Below, one piece after another: positions 21,113 through 32,085 of a DNA stretch of 64,000 bases. Made by a program: the position numbers and the translations under genes. The stretch is from NCBI GenBank assembly GCA_963971285.1, contig OZ020246.1:22241217-22305216 (forward strand), given 5' to 3'. The notes beneath the pieces are model-generated. The model was not told the origin of the DNA. It saw only the letters and a program-made list of their open reading frames with translations, and made no database searches. Source of the stretch: Astropecten irregularis. Lineage: Eukaryota; Echinodermata; Asteroidea; Paxillosida; Astropectinidae. The number at the start of each line of letters is the position of its first letter. Within the stretch, counting starts at the first letter, position 1.

Positions 21113-22858
21113 TATGGGAGGGCGCGTGTTTAGCTCGGCAGGCTGGGACGTTTGCTGTGAGTGGCAAATGTATTGGAAAACGCGTTTGGTGCCCACGTGG
21201 TCAGCGGGAGGGAAAATTTGATTTTTGAAAATATGACTGACCGTGAGTGTGAACTGAAAAAAAGGAGTCAAGGCTACAAGAAAACTGAGAACCCTGCAAA
21301 ACGTGTATAGGCCTAAGAAGGAATAAACTTAACCATAATCATAGAGCAAGTTGCTCACTTATAACTGTAATACCAAGTTATATAGGCCTAATGATCAAAT
21401 GGCCGCTAGTCCATTTCCGTCAGCTAAAATCATTGTGAGCAACTTGTTTGAGAAGCCTGTAGACGGCATAGAAAGAGCCAACTGACACACAGAGCGCCAA
21501 AGCTGGGGTTAAAATGGCCTTATATTATTAGTTTAGCTCGCTGAAGGTAGGCGATATACGATATTATTCATGTAGTGACGTGACGTCAGTGTCAAATACT
21601 TTAAAGAAAATCCATATTCCTTTTCGAGAAGATTTTTAAATGTACTTCGTTACTTTTCTTCCTTTTTTTCCGGTCGGGTGGACAGGGAAGGTAATGCTGT
21701 TTCTTCTCCTGTTATGGCCTCATTATGCAGCTGCGTTTAATCCTAACACAGTACGTATACAAAAATGTTTTCCTGTTTTAAAAAACTGGAATGTACTCGT
21801 CATATATTAATAATGAACACCAATTTCCACTCAAACACACTCACGCCGTTACCCCACCAAAATTAATATAAAATGAAAATAAGCACCACAAGAAGTCATT
21901 TCTCTGTTTCTATTTCAAACTCAAAAGAGAGTTTTAATATTCATTTTTGAAAAATGTCACAATGGACTTCATAGTCTCTCCTTAAAATCTGACGATGGAT
22001 CCGAGAATACAGAAATGTTACCTACTGGTGACAAGGTTCAGTGGTTAATGTTCATATTGTATGGATTGATTTTTTCAAACGCCAGAAGATAATCATTATA
22101 AATTTTTTGAGTACTTGAAAATTGACAAACAAAACAAACAGTGGAAGCGAGCAAGTAGGTAAGCAAGCAGACAAACAAACATCCCGACAAACAGACGAAC
22201 AAATGAAGAAACAATCCCCAAACTAAAACAAAAATGACACATAAAACCAACTTCAAACTAAAAAGAAAAATACATAAAAGCAAATTTAGATGGTTCTGAA
22301 CACTATGCATAATTATAAGGTTCCCAAACTAATCAGTAAAAAATATTCCATTCTAAGAAAATGTATAACTCTCTAATTCATTACGTATTTTTGTTCTCGG
22401 AAATTATTAAAAATAAAATATAGGAAAAGAACCAAAATACTTTTGCTTGTCAGATCTGAAAATAAACCAAATTATAAATTGAAGGATGAAGTTTTGTTCT
22501 GTGCATTTCTTCCATTACTTCCAAATTAAAAAACAAACTTTTTAGACCAAAACTACATGTATGTTTTGCCGATGGGGAAAAGGGAAGTTTTCAAAATAAT
22601 GCCTCACAAGTACAAACATTATGCCTAGCTGCTTGTTTACAATCTCATTCCGTGTAAGTTCTGTAAGAGGCATTTGTCAACGATAACTAGAATTCCCAAA
22701 CAAACACTCACATTATACCAATGGATAGCCACAGATAAATTTAAAAACCAAAATAATCATGTCTAGTGACAAACTGACAATGATATAACGTCAATAGCTA
22801 AATATCACTGGTTACTATGATATAGACTGGATAAGTGGTTAGTTCATAGCCTGATGAA
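21113..22858. other. No gene seen
   Basis: Short unrecognised frames only. A stretch at about 22130-22210 has repeated ACAAAC/AAGCAAG words that make an artificial cysteine/leucine-rich frame on the minus strand. Confidence 0.4.
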
Positions 22859-23005
22859 TGGTCAATTTCACGAAGCACTACGATCAATCTTAAATTTGAA
22901 TCGATCTTAACTACTTAAGCAAAGTGTGGTGTCACAATACAAATCACTAGGGTAATATTGACAACTAAACTTAAGATCAATCTTACTGTTTCGTGATATC
23001 AAGCT
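22859..23005. repeat. Short inverted-repeat element related to 74-210
   Basis: TCAATTTCACGAAGCACTACGATCAATCTTAA on the left is mirrored by TTAAGATCAATCTTACTGTTTCGTGATATCAAG on the right. The subterminal GATCAATCTTAA inverted motif is exact. Non-coding. Confidence 0.6.
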
Positions 23006-24014
23006 CAGGGGGACCAATTGCCATTTTTAACACTTTAACATTTGCAATGCTACACGCTATGCATGTGGCAGGGATAAGTCTATGATAGATTTTCAAACAG
23101 TAGAGAGTCTTAATGTGTTTTCAGAGTACATACTGACATCAGCTTACGAGTCCCGACATCTAGACAGATCATCAATTAACACTTCTATGTATTGTTTTCT
23201 GGGGTCAAGTAATTTAGCAAAAGCACAAACTGTTCACAAGAAGAAATTGTTCATTTGAATAAACTCGCCAATAGCTTTCACGTCAAATGTGAAACCTAAC
23301 ATACGATTATCAAGCAAACATGAAACACTTGGCTTTTGAAAGCCATGAGCAAGCCAGCTTTTGGCTGGAAAATTAATAGATGTGCATGATTCTCTGTAGC
23401 TCACCACACACGTACAGATATTGTCTCTTGTGTGGCCATCTCTCATGATTTAACTCGGCAAATTTCGGTGCATATCTTGCAATGGCAAACACAATTGCAC
23501 ACGTTCCTATACATCCCGTTGCATAGTCAGGTACTCAGCAATGTACATAGTCTAATGGATATCTGAGTCTTGGAACAAGACAGGCCTAGCCCAATCAATC
23601 ACCAGTGGACATGTATAACAACAACAGAATCAACAGCAAATTCTCAAATTTACCTGATTTTTCCCAAATCAAAGTCAAAAATTCCCGGACACATCAATGA
23701 AATGATTTTACAAACATAATTATAGGCCTTGTGTTTTCCAGGACTCACCAAAATATAACCTCATGTCTTATTCGATAATCAGAACAACTGATGGGATAAC
23801 CAACAACATTATGAATAATGCAAACCATAAAGCTAAATCAAAACGAAATTGCTTTCGGGTAGCGTAAAGCATGTATTATACTTTGTGCAAATTGCAAACT
23901 AAAAGCTGTGATTCCATAATAGTAACACAACAGCATATTAAACTACATGCTGCATCACCAATATTTGCTTTGAATCATAATTCCCAAGAAGGTATAAAGT
24001 TATATCAGGCTTAA
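23006..24014. other. No gene seen
   Basis: AT-rich sequence downstream of the E2F gene without supported features. Confidence 0.4.
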
Positions 24015-24142
24015 AGGCATAATACAGGATTGGTAAAGGTGACAGAACAGCTGCAGACTGCACTATCTACATATCTTGAAAGTTATACATAAATCTGTGA
24101 ACATTTCTGTTTGGGTATGTTACCAATCCTGTACTGTACCTT
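24015..24142. mobile_element. TTAA MITE, internally deleted copy
   Basis: TTAA flanks AGGCATAATACAGGATTGGTAAAGGTGACAGAAC...AACATTTCTGTTTGGGTATGTTACCAATCCTGTACTGTACCT. At 128 bp it keeps both termini of the type seen at 26953-27299 but lacks the middle. Confidence 0.85.
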
Positions 24143-24586
24143 TAAGAAAAGGGTTTACATTAATTTGCAAATTTGTTGATAGGCTTGGGATTAAACTCCC
24201 AAGGAGGTAGTTCTTTCTCTCTGTTTGAAAAAACAACAAAAACAACTAAAAACAAAAACAGGACTAACACTCTCCACAAAAATATAGGAAGAAATCATCT
24301 TTGAGACCAAGAAGGTATTAAGGTTAAGGAGATGCAAGACTGGAAACTCAGTCATGCCACAAAGGTTCTATTTAGCTAACATGGAAAATGGAAAGTGCAA
24401 TATATAAACCCATCGGCTGAAACAAATAACATTACGATGACCTCTCTTCAAAAAATTGTTCAACTTGCAAAAATTACGATAAATTTATAAAATTCATGTG
24501 TTGTGGAATTGAGAAGAAATACGCTCTGTGGCAAATTTCAATCAATTCATAAGTAAATCACAGTTTCGTAAAATAATTTCAGATCA

Positions 24587-24821
24587 GGGGCCAATTTCAT
24601 AGAGCTGCTTCAGCACAAATTTTGAAAAATGAAAAGTCTTCCTTGATCAAGCAGGATTTACCAACCAAATTGTGATGTTTACTGCTTTTGACTTGTATTC
24701 GGCCATTGTTAGCTGAGCATAACATTCACAAGGATTTTTGCCTGGCATACTAATTTTATCTACAAAGGTTTATGGCGCTTAAGCAAGTTTTGGTGATTAA
24801 GCAGTTTTATGAAATTGGCCC
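24587..24821. mobile_element. GGGGCCAATTTCATA MITE
   Basis: Left GGGGCCAATTTCATAGAGCTGCTT, right GATTAAGCAGTTTTATGAAATTGGCCC. Related copies lie at 56735-56975 and 60200-60443, and a disrupted one at 51183-51800. It is about 235 bp and non-coding. Confidence 0.8.
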
Positions 24822-25039
24822 AAGATTAAACAATCAAGCAAACGACAATTTTTTGAAGGTAGGTCAAAAATATCCTTAGAAATAAGGGTTTATAATTTGC
24901 ATCAGAGACACACACTGTCTCTCAATCTTGCACAAATGAACACTTTATCAACTCTGCGAGGAAACATTCAATAAAATTGGAACCAAAAGAAAAAAAAACG
25001 ACCAAACAAAACTTAATAAACGCCACCGGGTTGTCACGG

Positions 25040-25158
25040 CTACGCAAGCAGGGGGATGTCAATCTCAAACAAATCGCAGACGCCCTCGCTGTCGTCCAGG
25101 TTGAAGTAGTAGTCTTGTTCTCCAGGAGGTGGTGAGAGACTGAGGAATGGGACATAGC
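25040..25158 (-). CDS. E2F4/5: E2F4/5 coding exon 7 and stop
   Basis: Reads [20 protein letters not shown] then [18 protein letters not shown] and TAG. The LSPPPG...[12 protein letters not shown] pattern is the transactivation core that binds the pocket proteins p107 and p130 (and RB) in E2F4/5. The stop is at 25042-25040. Confidence 0.97.
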
Positions 25159-28100
25159 CTGGATGCACAGACAGGACAGAAAAACACAGATAGCTTGGTG
25201 AATTACTTTCCTAACATTACCACCCAAAGTCCAAGCTATGTCCAAATATGGCCATCAAAAGGTTATTGTATGTGATAAGGCCTTAAAAAAAATTGTTGTG
25301 TTGCCCTCAAGTGGAAAAATTAAAATTTTGGGTCGGTCGGTTGATTTTTTTTTTTTTTGGCAGACTTTCAAACATTTAAGAAAAAATACAGGATGTATGG
25401 TCACCAGGGCTTATAAATCAACGGTCTTGGGTCGTTTTGAGGAGACACGCTTTTTTACTGCTAAATCTTACATTTTTTTGTCAATAATTGTGAGTTTTTA
25501 TACTTTAGGACTCAGAGAAAAAAGAAAAGAAAAAAAAATCCCGACCCAAAGTTTTGGCACTTTACGGTCGGTCGCTGAGGGCAACACAACAATTTTGTTT
25601 TTTAGGCCTAATGCATCACCTTGGGACATGAGTTTTTATCATTGCCCCATACATAATACTGTATTTGTATACTAACAAATTAAGTTTGTTAGTAAACAAA
25701 TAAATAATAGGCAGTGTTTATTTTGCCGGCACCAGCATTCTTCCTTCAAATGCTACTTTGCTGTTCCCTTACAATTTGCAGTATTAGAACGTACCTTCGG
25801 CAAAATAACATGAGAAAGAAGGCCGGCATGACGTATCAAGAACTGGCTAATGAGAAGAATGACGGTGCCAGCAAAATATACACTTCCTGTATACTAACAA
25901 ATTGACAGGAGCGGGATTTGAATCTGCGACCTGTTGGTAAAGAACCGGTATGGTATTCTGCGGATTGCAGGTTCAAATTCCACTCCAGTCAATTTTTCTC
26001 TGTTCACAATTCAATGACTTTTAGAGTTAGAACTAAGATAAATGTCAAAGAACAAGAAGAATACTTACTTTCTCCAGATATGAGGTCATCTAATAATTGA
26101 CTGTCCATCAGAGAATCTTCACCAGGTTGGAACAGCATGTCCGTTGGAATATCTTTCAAGCTGTCAACTGTATAGATAAAAGAAACAAATAAAAGTCACT
26201 CAAGTTAATTCCAAACCATCGCACCTGAAACTTAAGTTCTTCCAAAAATGTAACCACTACCTACATCTGAATTGTAATAAAAAAGAAGTTCATTACAAAC
26301 TAAGATATTTTACAGTTTGGGGCACCGCCAATTTTAGGACAGCTCAGTTGGTAGAGCATCACTGCTGTATTCTGGATGTCACAGGTTTGAAACCTACTCA
26401 AGCCAAGGTCCTTTGTTCATCTTTGGATAAATTTGTTTTAAACAAAGTGTAAAGTACATGCCTTGGTGTTAGAATAGAGATTCCCCCAGGCTCATTTTAT
26501 GGATTCACGAAATGGAGCCGGAAACGGAGGGGAGCTTTGAGAAAGGCTCCTGGTATTGTATCCCCATTCACATTCCACACATTGGCAAGAAACCAACCTG
26601 GACTTGCTCCGTTTGTATCGCTTTCCTTCTTGATGGTGACAGGGTAAACATCGGCAGGCTTTTCTGGAGGCTCCACCACCCGAGGCGTGACCACCCTGAC
26701 TTCCTTCGGGAAGGCATCGGTGGGGACCAGCCTACTCCCAACCGGTAACCCGCCGCCGCTCAGGACCGCTGGCTGCAAGTCATGAGGGGGAACCGGTACG
26801 ACGACAGGACTGTCACTGCCCTCGTCCTTGTTGACGAGCGTGACGAAGATTGGACCCTTGTAGCTCTTTAGGTGAATTTGGTAGCGTTTCTTGTTGTCTG
26901 GACCCTGCAGTGGAATCAAGGATTCCGTTTTAGTACATATCTCACTGATTAAAGGTATAATACATGATTGGTAAAGGTCACAGAATAGCACTCACACTTT
27001 GTCTGATCAAACATGTACATGAAATAATAAATCTGTGAAATTTTGAGCTCAATCGGACATGAGTCATGAGAAAATAGCGAAAACTGGACTCAGTTTTTCA
27101 TATAAAATACAAAGAATGGTTTTGATCTTACCCCGAGATCCAAAATATTTTGTTTGACTTATCTTGGGATAAATACAGCATTTCAGGCGGAAATATTTTA
27201 AAAGTATGTTTCTACCTGCACTATCTTCATACCCTGGAAGTTATACATAAATCTGTGAACATTTTTGTTTGGGTATGTTACCAATCCTGTACTGTACCTT
27301 TAAGTATACAAATTATGTGCAGCTGACTGGTTTAGAAATAAAACGATGAAGGTCCGAATCCCACTCCAGTCAATTTTTCTTCGTTTACCTTTCAATGATT
27401 TCAAATAAATGCAGTCAGTTGTGAAGTTGTGGTTGTATTTGATGCTTGATAGTTTGTTACATTTTAATTGGACTGTTGTTTTGGCACATGGTAATACCAA
27501 AAGACTTTTGAACCTCTTCTTTTTTTAAAAACATGTTTTAACATGAATACTTACATTTTCTGGGACAGGTACTTGCAGCTGTGTCCCGGAGGGGGCTTGG
27601 GTCGCTAGTAATGTATCTCCTTTAAAACACCTGCAGAGATCTTCATGCGTGACATATGCCAATGTGCAAAGCAAGTTAAAGAAAGTCAAGACAAGTTTGC
27701 AATGTACAAAACACGGAAAATTAAAAAGTTTGAAGGACAGAAACTCTTGCTCTTCTTACTGGCCTCCAGCAGTTAACTGTTTGCACTTTGCTCTTAATTT
27801 GACACAGTTGCCAGACACTACACCCAGTGAGAAAATTCTAACTGTACATTGTAGGTTTATATTTCATGCATGCAACTCGGACTTAACAAAAAACAAGGAA
27901 ATTCCAATCATGATCATATTTTGTACTGCGTTTTTGACCATTCAATAGCATAAGATTGAAGTCAAAAAGAGAAAATCAGCTGATCTGAGGAAAAGTCACA
28001 TGCCCGTTATTTAGGTAATTTTCAATTCTGCTCATTCAACTTTCAGCAGGTACGGGTAATTCATTTCCAATTTTCTACCACTCCACTGCTTATCACAGAA

Positions 28101-31100
28101 ATAAAAACGCATGGGACTCATGTTGTCTTTTTTAACAAATGATTTTTCTGCTAGCTGTTCAATCTTCTTGACTCTCAAAGCTGCATGGGGGACTTGTACA
28201 TGACCAGCCAAAGAAAGAAACAACCTGTGGCCTAAGACTGGCCTGTTGAAATTCATTTACATGGAACTCTTCCAAATTCGAAACCAACACTCTCAACAAA
28301 TGTCAAATTTTTCAACACGGGTCAACCGCTCTCAACCCACCTCACGAATAAGGTTATTTTCAACACGGGATGAATGCTATACATTGGTTCATGCCATGTT
28401 TAAATATTACAATGCAAAAGGGTCAGTCACTTTTAGGGTCAGAGGCTGGGCCAGTATTTAACCAGGAGATTTCTTGTATAGTGTGAAAGCCTTATGCAGG
28501 CATGCACCTTGGACTTAACAGAAAAACAAGAAAATTCCAATCTTCATGATACTTTGTACAATGTTTTTTACTTTTCAATGGTATAAGAGTGAAGTGAAAA
28601 AAGAGGAAATCAGCTGGTCCGAGGAAAAGTTGCATGTCTGCTTATGGAAAGGCTAAATCCTGCAGTCAACGGACAATGCCTATCCAGATGAAGATGATGT
28701 CAGTGTAAAGGATATTTGCTATTTTCTTGATCGTCTGTAACATTCCGAATGCTCTGCTGTACTCTGTTCCTCAGTTCATCTAGTTCTGCCTCCACATATT
28801 CCATCTCTTGTAATTCATCTTTCAATGACTCCAGCCTGTCCGATAACTCTGTTGTATTGCAGCCTGGACCAGCACCCCTGGAAGCGATGTCAAAATACCA
28901 AAGAATGACATCAGCTTTATTTTAAAGGTAGTATCATACTTTGGTAAGAAACCAAAACAGAAATGTTCAAGGATTTACGTATAACTAATACAGGGTATGA
29001 AGATGGCGGTGGTAGAAACATGCCGTTAAAATGTTTCCGCCTGAAATGGTGTATTTATCCAGAAATTAGTAAAACAACGACCGGAAATCTTTTTGATCTT
29101 TTAAAAGATCAAAAATAAAAGAGAAAAGACTCCAGAAATACTGTGGCTTTTTTTCACTGTTTTCTCAAAAATTGGGCACCGCATGGGACTGAAATTTTCA
29201 CAGATGACTGTTACTGTATCTTCCTTGATATTTTTGCCCATGAATCTGTATATCTTTGATAAAAACCAAAGTATGATACTACCTTTATGCTTTGCTTTGT
29301 TACCTGTTCCAGTCTCTAGTAACTTTCGGAGTTAATTTCTATCCTCATACAGTGGAGTGCCACTACCGAACATTTGGCTATACCGAAAATCATCTTAGGC
29401 TCTCAGTTTTTGTGTACAATACATACAGAATATGGTTCTTTAGATCAATATAACAAACGACCACTATAACGGACAATATTTGTGCATCTCATCATGTTCA
29501 TTATAGCAGCATTCTACTGTATACTTATGGGCATACATTCATTTGATTTGAGGATTGTATGCTGCGTGCTATTTGGTAAATAGACTTATTCATTGCTTAC
29601 GTCACAAACGTAATTTGTTCCATCCACCGTGCATTTTGGGTTCCATTCAGTTTATTCCATTGCATGCAAGGGACTTCAAAGTAATTGGTCATTAGAGGGC
29701 CTGTGTTATGCCCATGATCACTGCAAAATAGAGGCGGGTTAATGCAATCTCGTGTTGCTGAATAACGAGGAAACTGCCAAATGACTTGACAGTGTTATAA
29801 ACAAATAATGAATGTTTTTCATTCATGCAGTGAAAAAAGTATTTTTATTCGAAGAAAGATGAAATCTTCCATTCAACTCAAACTATTCTCACCATTGTAT
29901 TTAAACATTCATTATTTGTATATTAAATAGGAACAATTGGAACAATTTAAACAACCTGGTAATACTCACTTCCATTGTATACTATTCTTTGATTTCTTTT
30001 CAATTAAACCGATTCCTTCTAAGACATTTGTGATGTCATAAATTCTTCTCTTCTGTCGTACTGCTAATGTATCAGCTGCCTGTAATTGTAAAAAAAAGAA
30101 GATTTGAAACGTTGAAATGCAAAAATAGCTTGATAATTTAGAAGGAAGTACATGCACATACATACGTGTACACAACTTATTCAACTGATTTGAAGAATTT
30201 TCCTTCTGATATTTTGGTAAAACCCATAAATTAGTTGGAGCACTGGAACAAACCATTATCAGAAAGGGGAGTTGTTTGGTTTGAAGGGTGCGGTAGTGGT
30301 TTGAATATCAAGTCTACGTAAACTGATGTAGTAAAATTCTCATCCTTCAATCCATGTGCTAGAAATCAACAGTTTCCCTAGGCTTAAGGAAATGGTTGAT
30401 CCAATAGGATGATGGCTGCTGCTGCTACCTATATGCACACGTGGTTTCATCACTGCAAGCAGTAATGCAAAGATCAAACTGTCGGCAAGCTTGGGATTAA
30501 ACAAATCTTTCCTCGAATCTTTTCTTCAAAAACTGAAAAAGTTATTGCTCAAAACTGTCACTTAAGTTGCTTAATTAGAACTTCAGACAAGGATCAGGCA
30601 GAGCTCTAATTTAGCCGATATAATGATCTACAACAACTAAACTAATAATGAGATAAAGATAAGATGTTCAAAAGAAATTTCACAAACCAATTTCCTTTTT
30701 CGGCAATAAGCAATTTACGCCACCCCAAAATGTCACAGCCTACACTGCTACAGCCAGGGCTAGAAGGCCAAGGCCTAGATGGAAGTTCTACTATTCTGGA
30801 AACTGTACGTACCGTACAACTAACTTTCACCCAACTTCAACAAGCTCAAGAACACCTTCAACAAGTGATATTGACCTCTGTATTGTTAATCATTTAAGAC
30901 TTCAAGTTAAACGCAAAGCCAAGCCAAGAAGGGCCCTAATTTTTATGGTTAATTTGGACTTTTTTACTAGGAATCTTAATTCAACATAATGCTAGAAAAA
31001 AGGACTACCAACACCACTATGAATAGTATTCAGGGTGGTTGGCCTACTGCAAACTAGACAAAGAAGGCCATATCCCCTGTATCAACGACTCCCTACTTTT

Positions 31101-31392
31101 TCACGGGTCACTACCCCAACTCAACGGTTAACACAATCAATCACTAGTTTACATTACACATTCCATCACACACAAAAATCTTTCTACCACTCGGTCATGA
31201 ACAAAACCTCAAGACGACAAAAACATCCCTTAAATTGCCACCAATCACGCTCAAATCTTCTCCACATACCATTTTAAGATCAAGGACCCCATCTTTGGCC
31301 TCTTGAAGAAGGGCCACAAATTTGGTGGTGAGTAAGCCGAGGCTTTTTTCGTGCCTGTTGGCAGGTGTTCCAGGACTCAGGTCCGCTGCCAT
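25040..31392 (-). CDS. E2F4/5: E2F4/5-type transcription factor, complete seven-exon gene
   Basis: Coding exons run 31392-31270, 30079-29970, 28877-28716, 27663-27555, 26904-26598, 26167-26069 and 25158-25040: 1029 bp, 342 residues plus stop, with all phases closing (0, 2, 2, 0, 1, 1). Family knowledge: E2F4/5 proteins pair with DP, bind TTTSGCGC sites and recruit p107/p130 to repress cell-cycle genes, in the nucleus. Residues 13-78 are the winged-helix DNA-binding domain with [16 protein letters not shown]; 79-168 carry the dimerisation coiled coil and marked box ([34 protein letters not shown]); the C-terminus holds the pocket-protein-binding [16 protein letters not shown] (319-334). There is no extended N-terminal cyclin-A-binding region, which excludes E2F1-3. 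Length is close to vertebrate E2F5. The start codon has A at -3 and G at +4. Confidence 0.96.
25283..25603. mobile_element. MITE in E2F4/5 intron 6, TTGTTGTGTTGCCCTCA ends
   Basis: Left TTAAAAAAAATTGTTGTGTTGCCCTCA; right TGAGGGCAACACAACAATTTTGTTTTTTA. Subterminal GGGTCGG and CCGACCC blocks are also inverted. AGGCC occurs outside both ends but is palindromic, so the duplication is uncertain. A 145-codon plus-strand frame across it is accidental. Confidence 0.8.
25898..26015. repeat. tRNA-derived SINE piece, composite
   Basis: Contains a minus-strand B-box-like GCGGGATTTGAATCTGCGAC at the left and a plus-strand GGATTGCAGGTTCAAATTCC at the right, followed by CACTCCAGTCAATTTTTCT, the SINE body also at 27359 and 62938. 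It looks like two SINE heads joined head to head, in E2F intron 6. Confidence 0.6.
26069..26167 (-). CDS. E2F4/5: E2F4/5 coding exon 6
   Basis: Encodes [20 protein letters not shown] and [11 protein letters not shown], an acidic stretch that corresponds to the segment of vertebrate E2F4/5 containing SSELLEELMSS. Bounded by a TATACAG acceptor and a GTAAGT donor (phase 1). Confidence 0.93.
26333..26410 (+). repeat. tRNA-like SINE head
   Basis: GACAGCTCAGTTGGTAGAGC is an A-box region (TRGCNNAGYNGG type) and CACAGGTTTGAAACCT a B-box. The D-arm and T-arm are recognisable, but the acceptor stem does not pair, so it is a SINE promoter head and not a working tRNA gene. It lies in E2F intron 5. Confidence 0.65.
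26598..26904 (-). CDS. E2F4/5: E2F4/5 coding exon 5
   Basis: Begins [19 protein letters not shown] (end of the marked box: kkYQIhLKS.sGPI.V.LvNK) after a CTGCAG acceptor. It then enters a proline/valine-rich linker with low conservation. The donor CAG/GTTGGT is weak at +3 to +5 but is the one that closes the phase (1) to exon 6. An inserted TTAA MITE ends only about 50 bp upstream of its acceptor. Confidence 0.92.
26953..27299. mobile_element. TTAA MITE next to E2F4/5 exon 5
   Basis: TTAA at 26949-26952 and 27300-27303 flanks AGGTATAATACATGATTGG...CCAATCCTGTACTGTACCT, 347 bp. It fills more than half of the E2F intron between exons 4 and 5, and its end lies about 48 bp from the exon 5 acceptor. 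The branch point is therefore either in that short remainder or supplied by the element. Confidence 0.88.
27340..27410 (+). repeat. SINE 3' part
   Basis: AAGGTCCGAATCCCACTCCAGTCAATTTTTCTTCGTTTACCTTTCAATGATTTC carries a degraded B-box and the body sequence shared with 25980 and 62930. The A-box half is missing; the neighbouring MITE insertion may have removed it. Confidence 0.55.
27555..27663 (-). CDS. E2F4/5: E2F4/5 coding exon 4
   Basis: Follows the AC acceptor and reads [20 protein letters not shown], then [16 protein letters not shown], the marked-box strands most conserved between E2F4 and E2F5. The donor is GTAAGT, phase 0. Confidence 0.96.
27866..28004. repeat. GCATGCAACT-ended MITE, copy 1 in the U12 intron
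   Basis: CATGCAACTCGGACTTAACAAAAAACAAGGAAATTCCAATC...AAAATCAGCTGATCTGAGGAAAAGTCACATG. About 80 percent similar to 28498-28640 and, in reverse orientation, to 63070-63226, which shows the ends as inverted AGGCATGCAACTT. Confidence 0.7.
28498..28640. repeat. GCATGCAACT-ended MITE, copy 2 in the U12 intron
   Basis: GGCATGCACCTTGGACTTAACAG...GGAAATCAGCTGGTCCGAGGAAAAGTTGCATG. Same orientation as the copy at 27866. It ends about 75 bp inside the AT-AC intron from the donor. Confidence 0.7.
28716..28877 (-). CDS. E2F4/5: E2F4/5 coding exon 3
   Basis: Starts with [19 protein letters not shown] and continues through the leucine-rich dimerisation helix to [10 protein letters not shown]. It ends in phase 2 directly before ATATCCTTT, the U12 donor. 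Reading through the intron gives a stop within a few codons, and no GT donor here restores the conserved marked-box sequence. Confidence 0.95.
28926..29284. mobile_element. TTAA MITE in E2F4/5 intron 2
   Basis: TTAA at 28922-28925 precedes AGGTAGTATCATACTTTGG; the right end ACCAAAGTATGATACTACCT is followed by TTAT, a mutated duplication. The body matches 20751-21108 closely, including GATCTTTTAAAAGATC. Confidence 0.87.
29970..30079 (-). CDS. E2F4/5: E2F4/5 coding exon 2
   Basis: Begins [19 protein letters not shown] after a TTACAG acceptor and ends in KNSIQWK at a GTGAGT donor (phase 2). It contains the DNA-recognition helix [19 protein letters not shown], nearly invariant in E2F proteins. 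Confidence 0.97.
30083..31269. other. E2F4/5 intron 1
   Basis: Between exons 1 and 2. A plus-strand open frame near 30664-30897 has no family resemblance. No transposon with clear ends is seen. Confidence 0.6.
31270..31392 (-). CDS. E2F4/5: E2F4/5 coding exon 1
   Basis: Encodes the start [19 protein letters not shown] and the first helices of the winged-helix domain ([20 protein letters not shown]). The donor ATG/GTATGT is phase 0. The short N-terminus before the DNA-binding domain is the normal E2F4/5 arrangement. Confidence 0.95.
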
Positions 31393-31547
31393 GCTGTTTA
31401 CTGCCGATCAATGTTTTTGTGGCCGTTGGTTCCATTCAGCTGGTACCCTGCATCCGTCGTATTGTACGTGGATAAGTGTAGGGTACCTGTTCATTTTCGA
31501 AGGTTAAGGAATCGTCACAAGAGGGCGGTAGATAACATTTACGGTCT

Positions 31548-31690
31548 CATTTGTTTCTAAGATTACGATCCTTCGAGGACCGAAACGTCAGGCCCTTTTA
31601 AGTCCCAACCCTGAGGATTTTATGTATTTTAGGTTAATTTTAATTGGTTGATGAATAATTTGCATTAGTTGTATTGATAAAACTACGTTA
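31548..31690 (+). repeat. GAAACGTCAGG dispersed repeat
   Basis: GATCCTTCGAGGACCGAAACGTCAGGCCC followed by a GGTTGATGAATAATTTGCA block. The same two blocks in the same order occur at 50030-50165 and in part at several other sites. A short stem (GATCC...GGACC) precedes GAAACGTC. Possibly a Penelope-like element end; see the finding. Confidence 0.6.
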
Positions 31691-32085
31691 GAGCACTACG
31701 GAGCTCTGGTTGTGCCATTAGACTTTAAGAAAAGTGAAATACTTGAAGAATGCGGCTAGGCCGCGCCTCCTACCTTATGGATTTCCATGCGTTGCCTATT
31801 TTCTCCATGCATATGCGCTCTTTCTCTAATTGTACTTTCTCCACAAGCAGATGTATTACAATCTTTGTTTTACTGTTGAAAATGTTATCATCTTGAGACA
31901 ATTACCGCGGTATGTCAAAATCTTATTTGCTGTTAGTCGTCATCAGTGATGATACTGGGAAATTGGATGTTATTTTTATAACTGGCTATACCTATTATAA
32001 ATACTCATCTCAATGTATGTTTTTTTTGCCAATGGAAGTTATGTGTGAATGCTATTCACACTTGTGCATGGGTACTCCACATTAA

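Larger units (their letters stand above)
27664..28715 (-). other. U12-type AT-AC intron in E2F4/5
   Basis: The intron begins (minus strand) with ATATCCTTT, the exact minor-spliceosome 5' consensus. It ends TTTCTTTAACTTGCTTTGCAC: the branch motif TTCTTTAAC (27683-27675) matches TTCCTTAAC at 8 of 9 bases, 12 nt before the terminal AC. There is no AG in the last 50 bases or so before exon 4, so a GT-AG reading is impossible there. Joining AA to A gives [11 protein letters not shown], matching the conserved marked box. U12 introns are known in E2F family genes. Confidence 0.95.

Noticed and set aside
25238-25675. 145-codon plus-strand frame
   Set aside because: It runs through an inverted-repeat MITE and a T-run inside E2F intron 6 and resembles no protein.
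26333-26410. tRNA gene
   Set aside because: A- and B-boxes are present but the acceptor stem does not pair, and the same head with a shared body occurs elsewhere as a SINE.
28660-28720. Reading E2F exon 3 through to the nearby TGA as a short isoform
   Set aside because: The ATATCCTTT donor and perfect join to exon 4 explain the boundary; a truncated form would lose the marked box.
30664-30897. Plus-strand gene [10 protein letters not shown]...
   Set aside because: Lies in E2F intron 1 on the opposite strand with no recognisable domain or splice signals.
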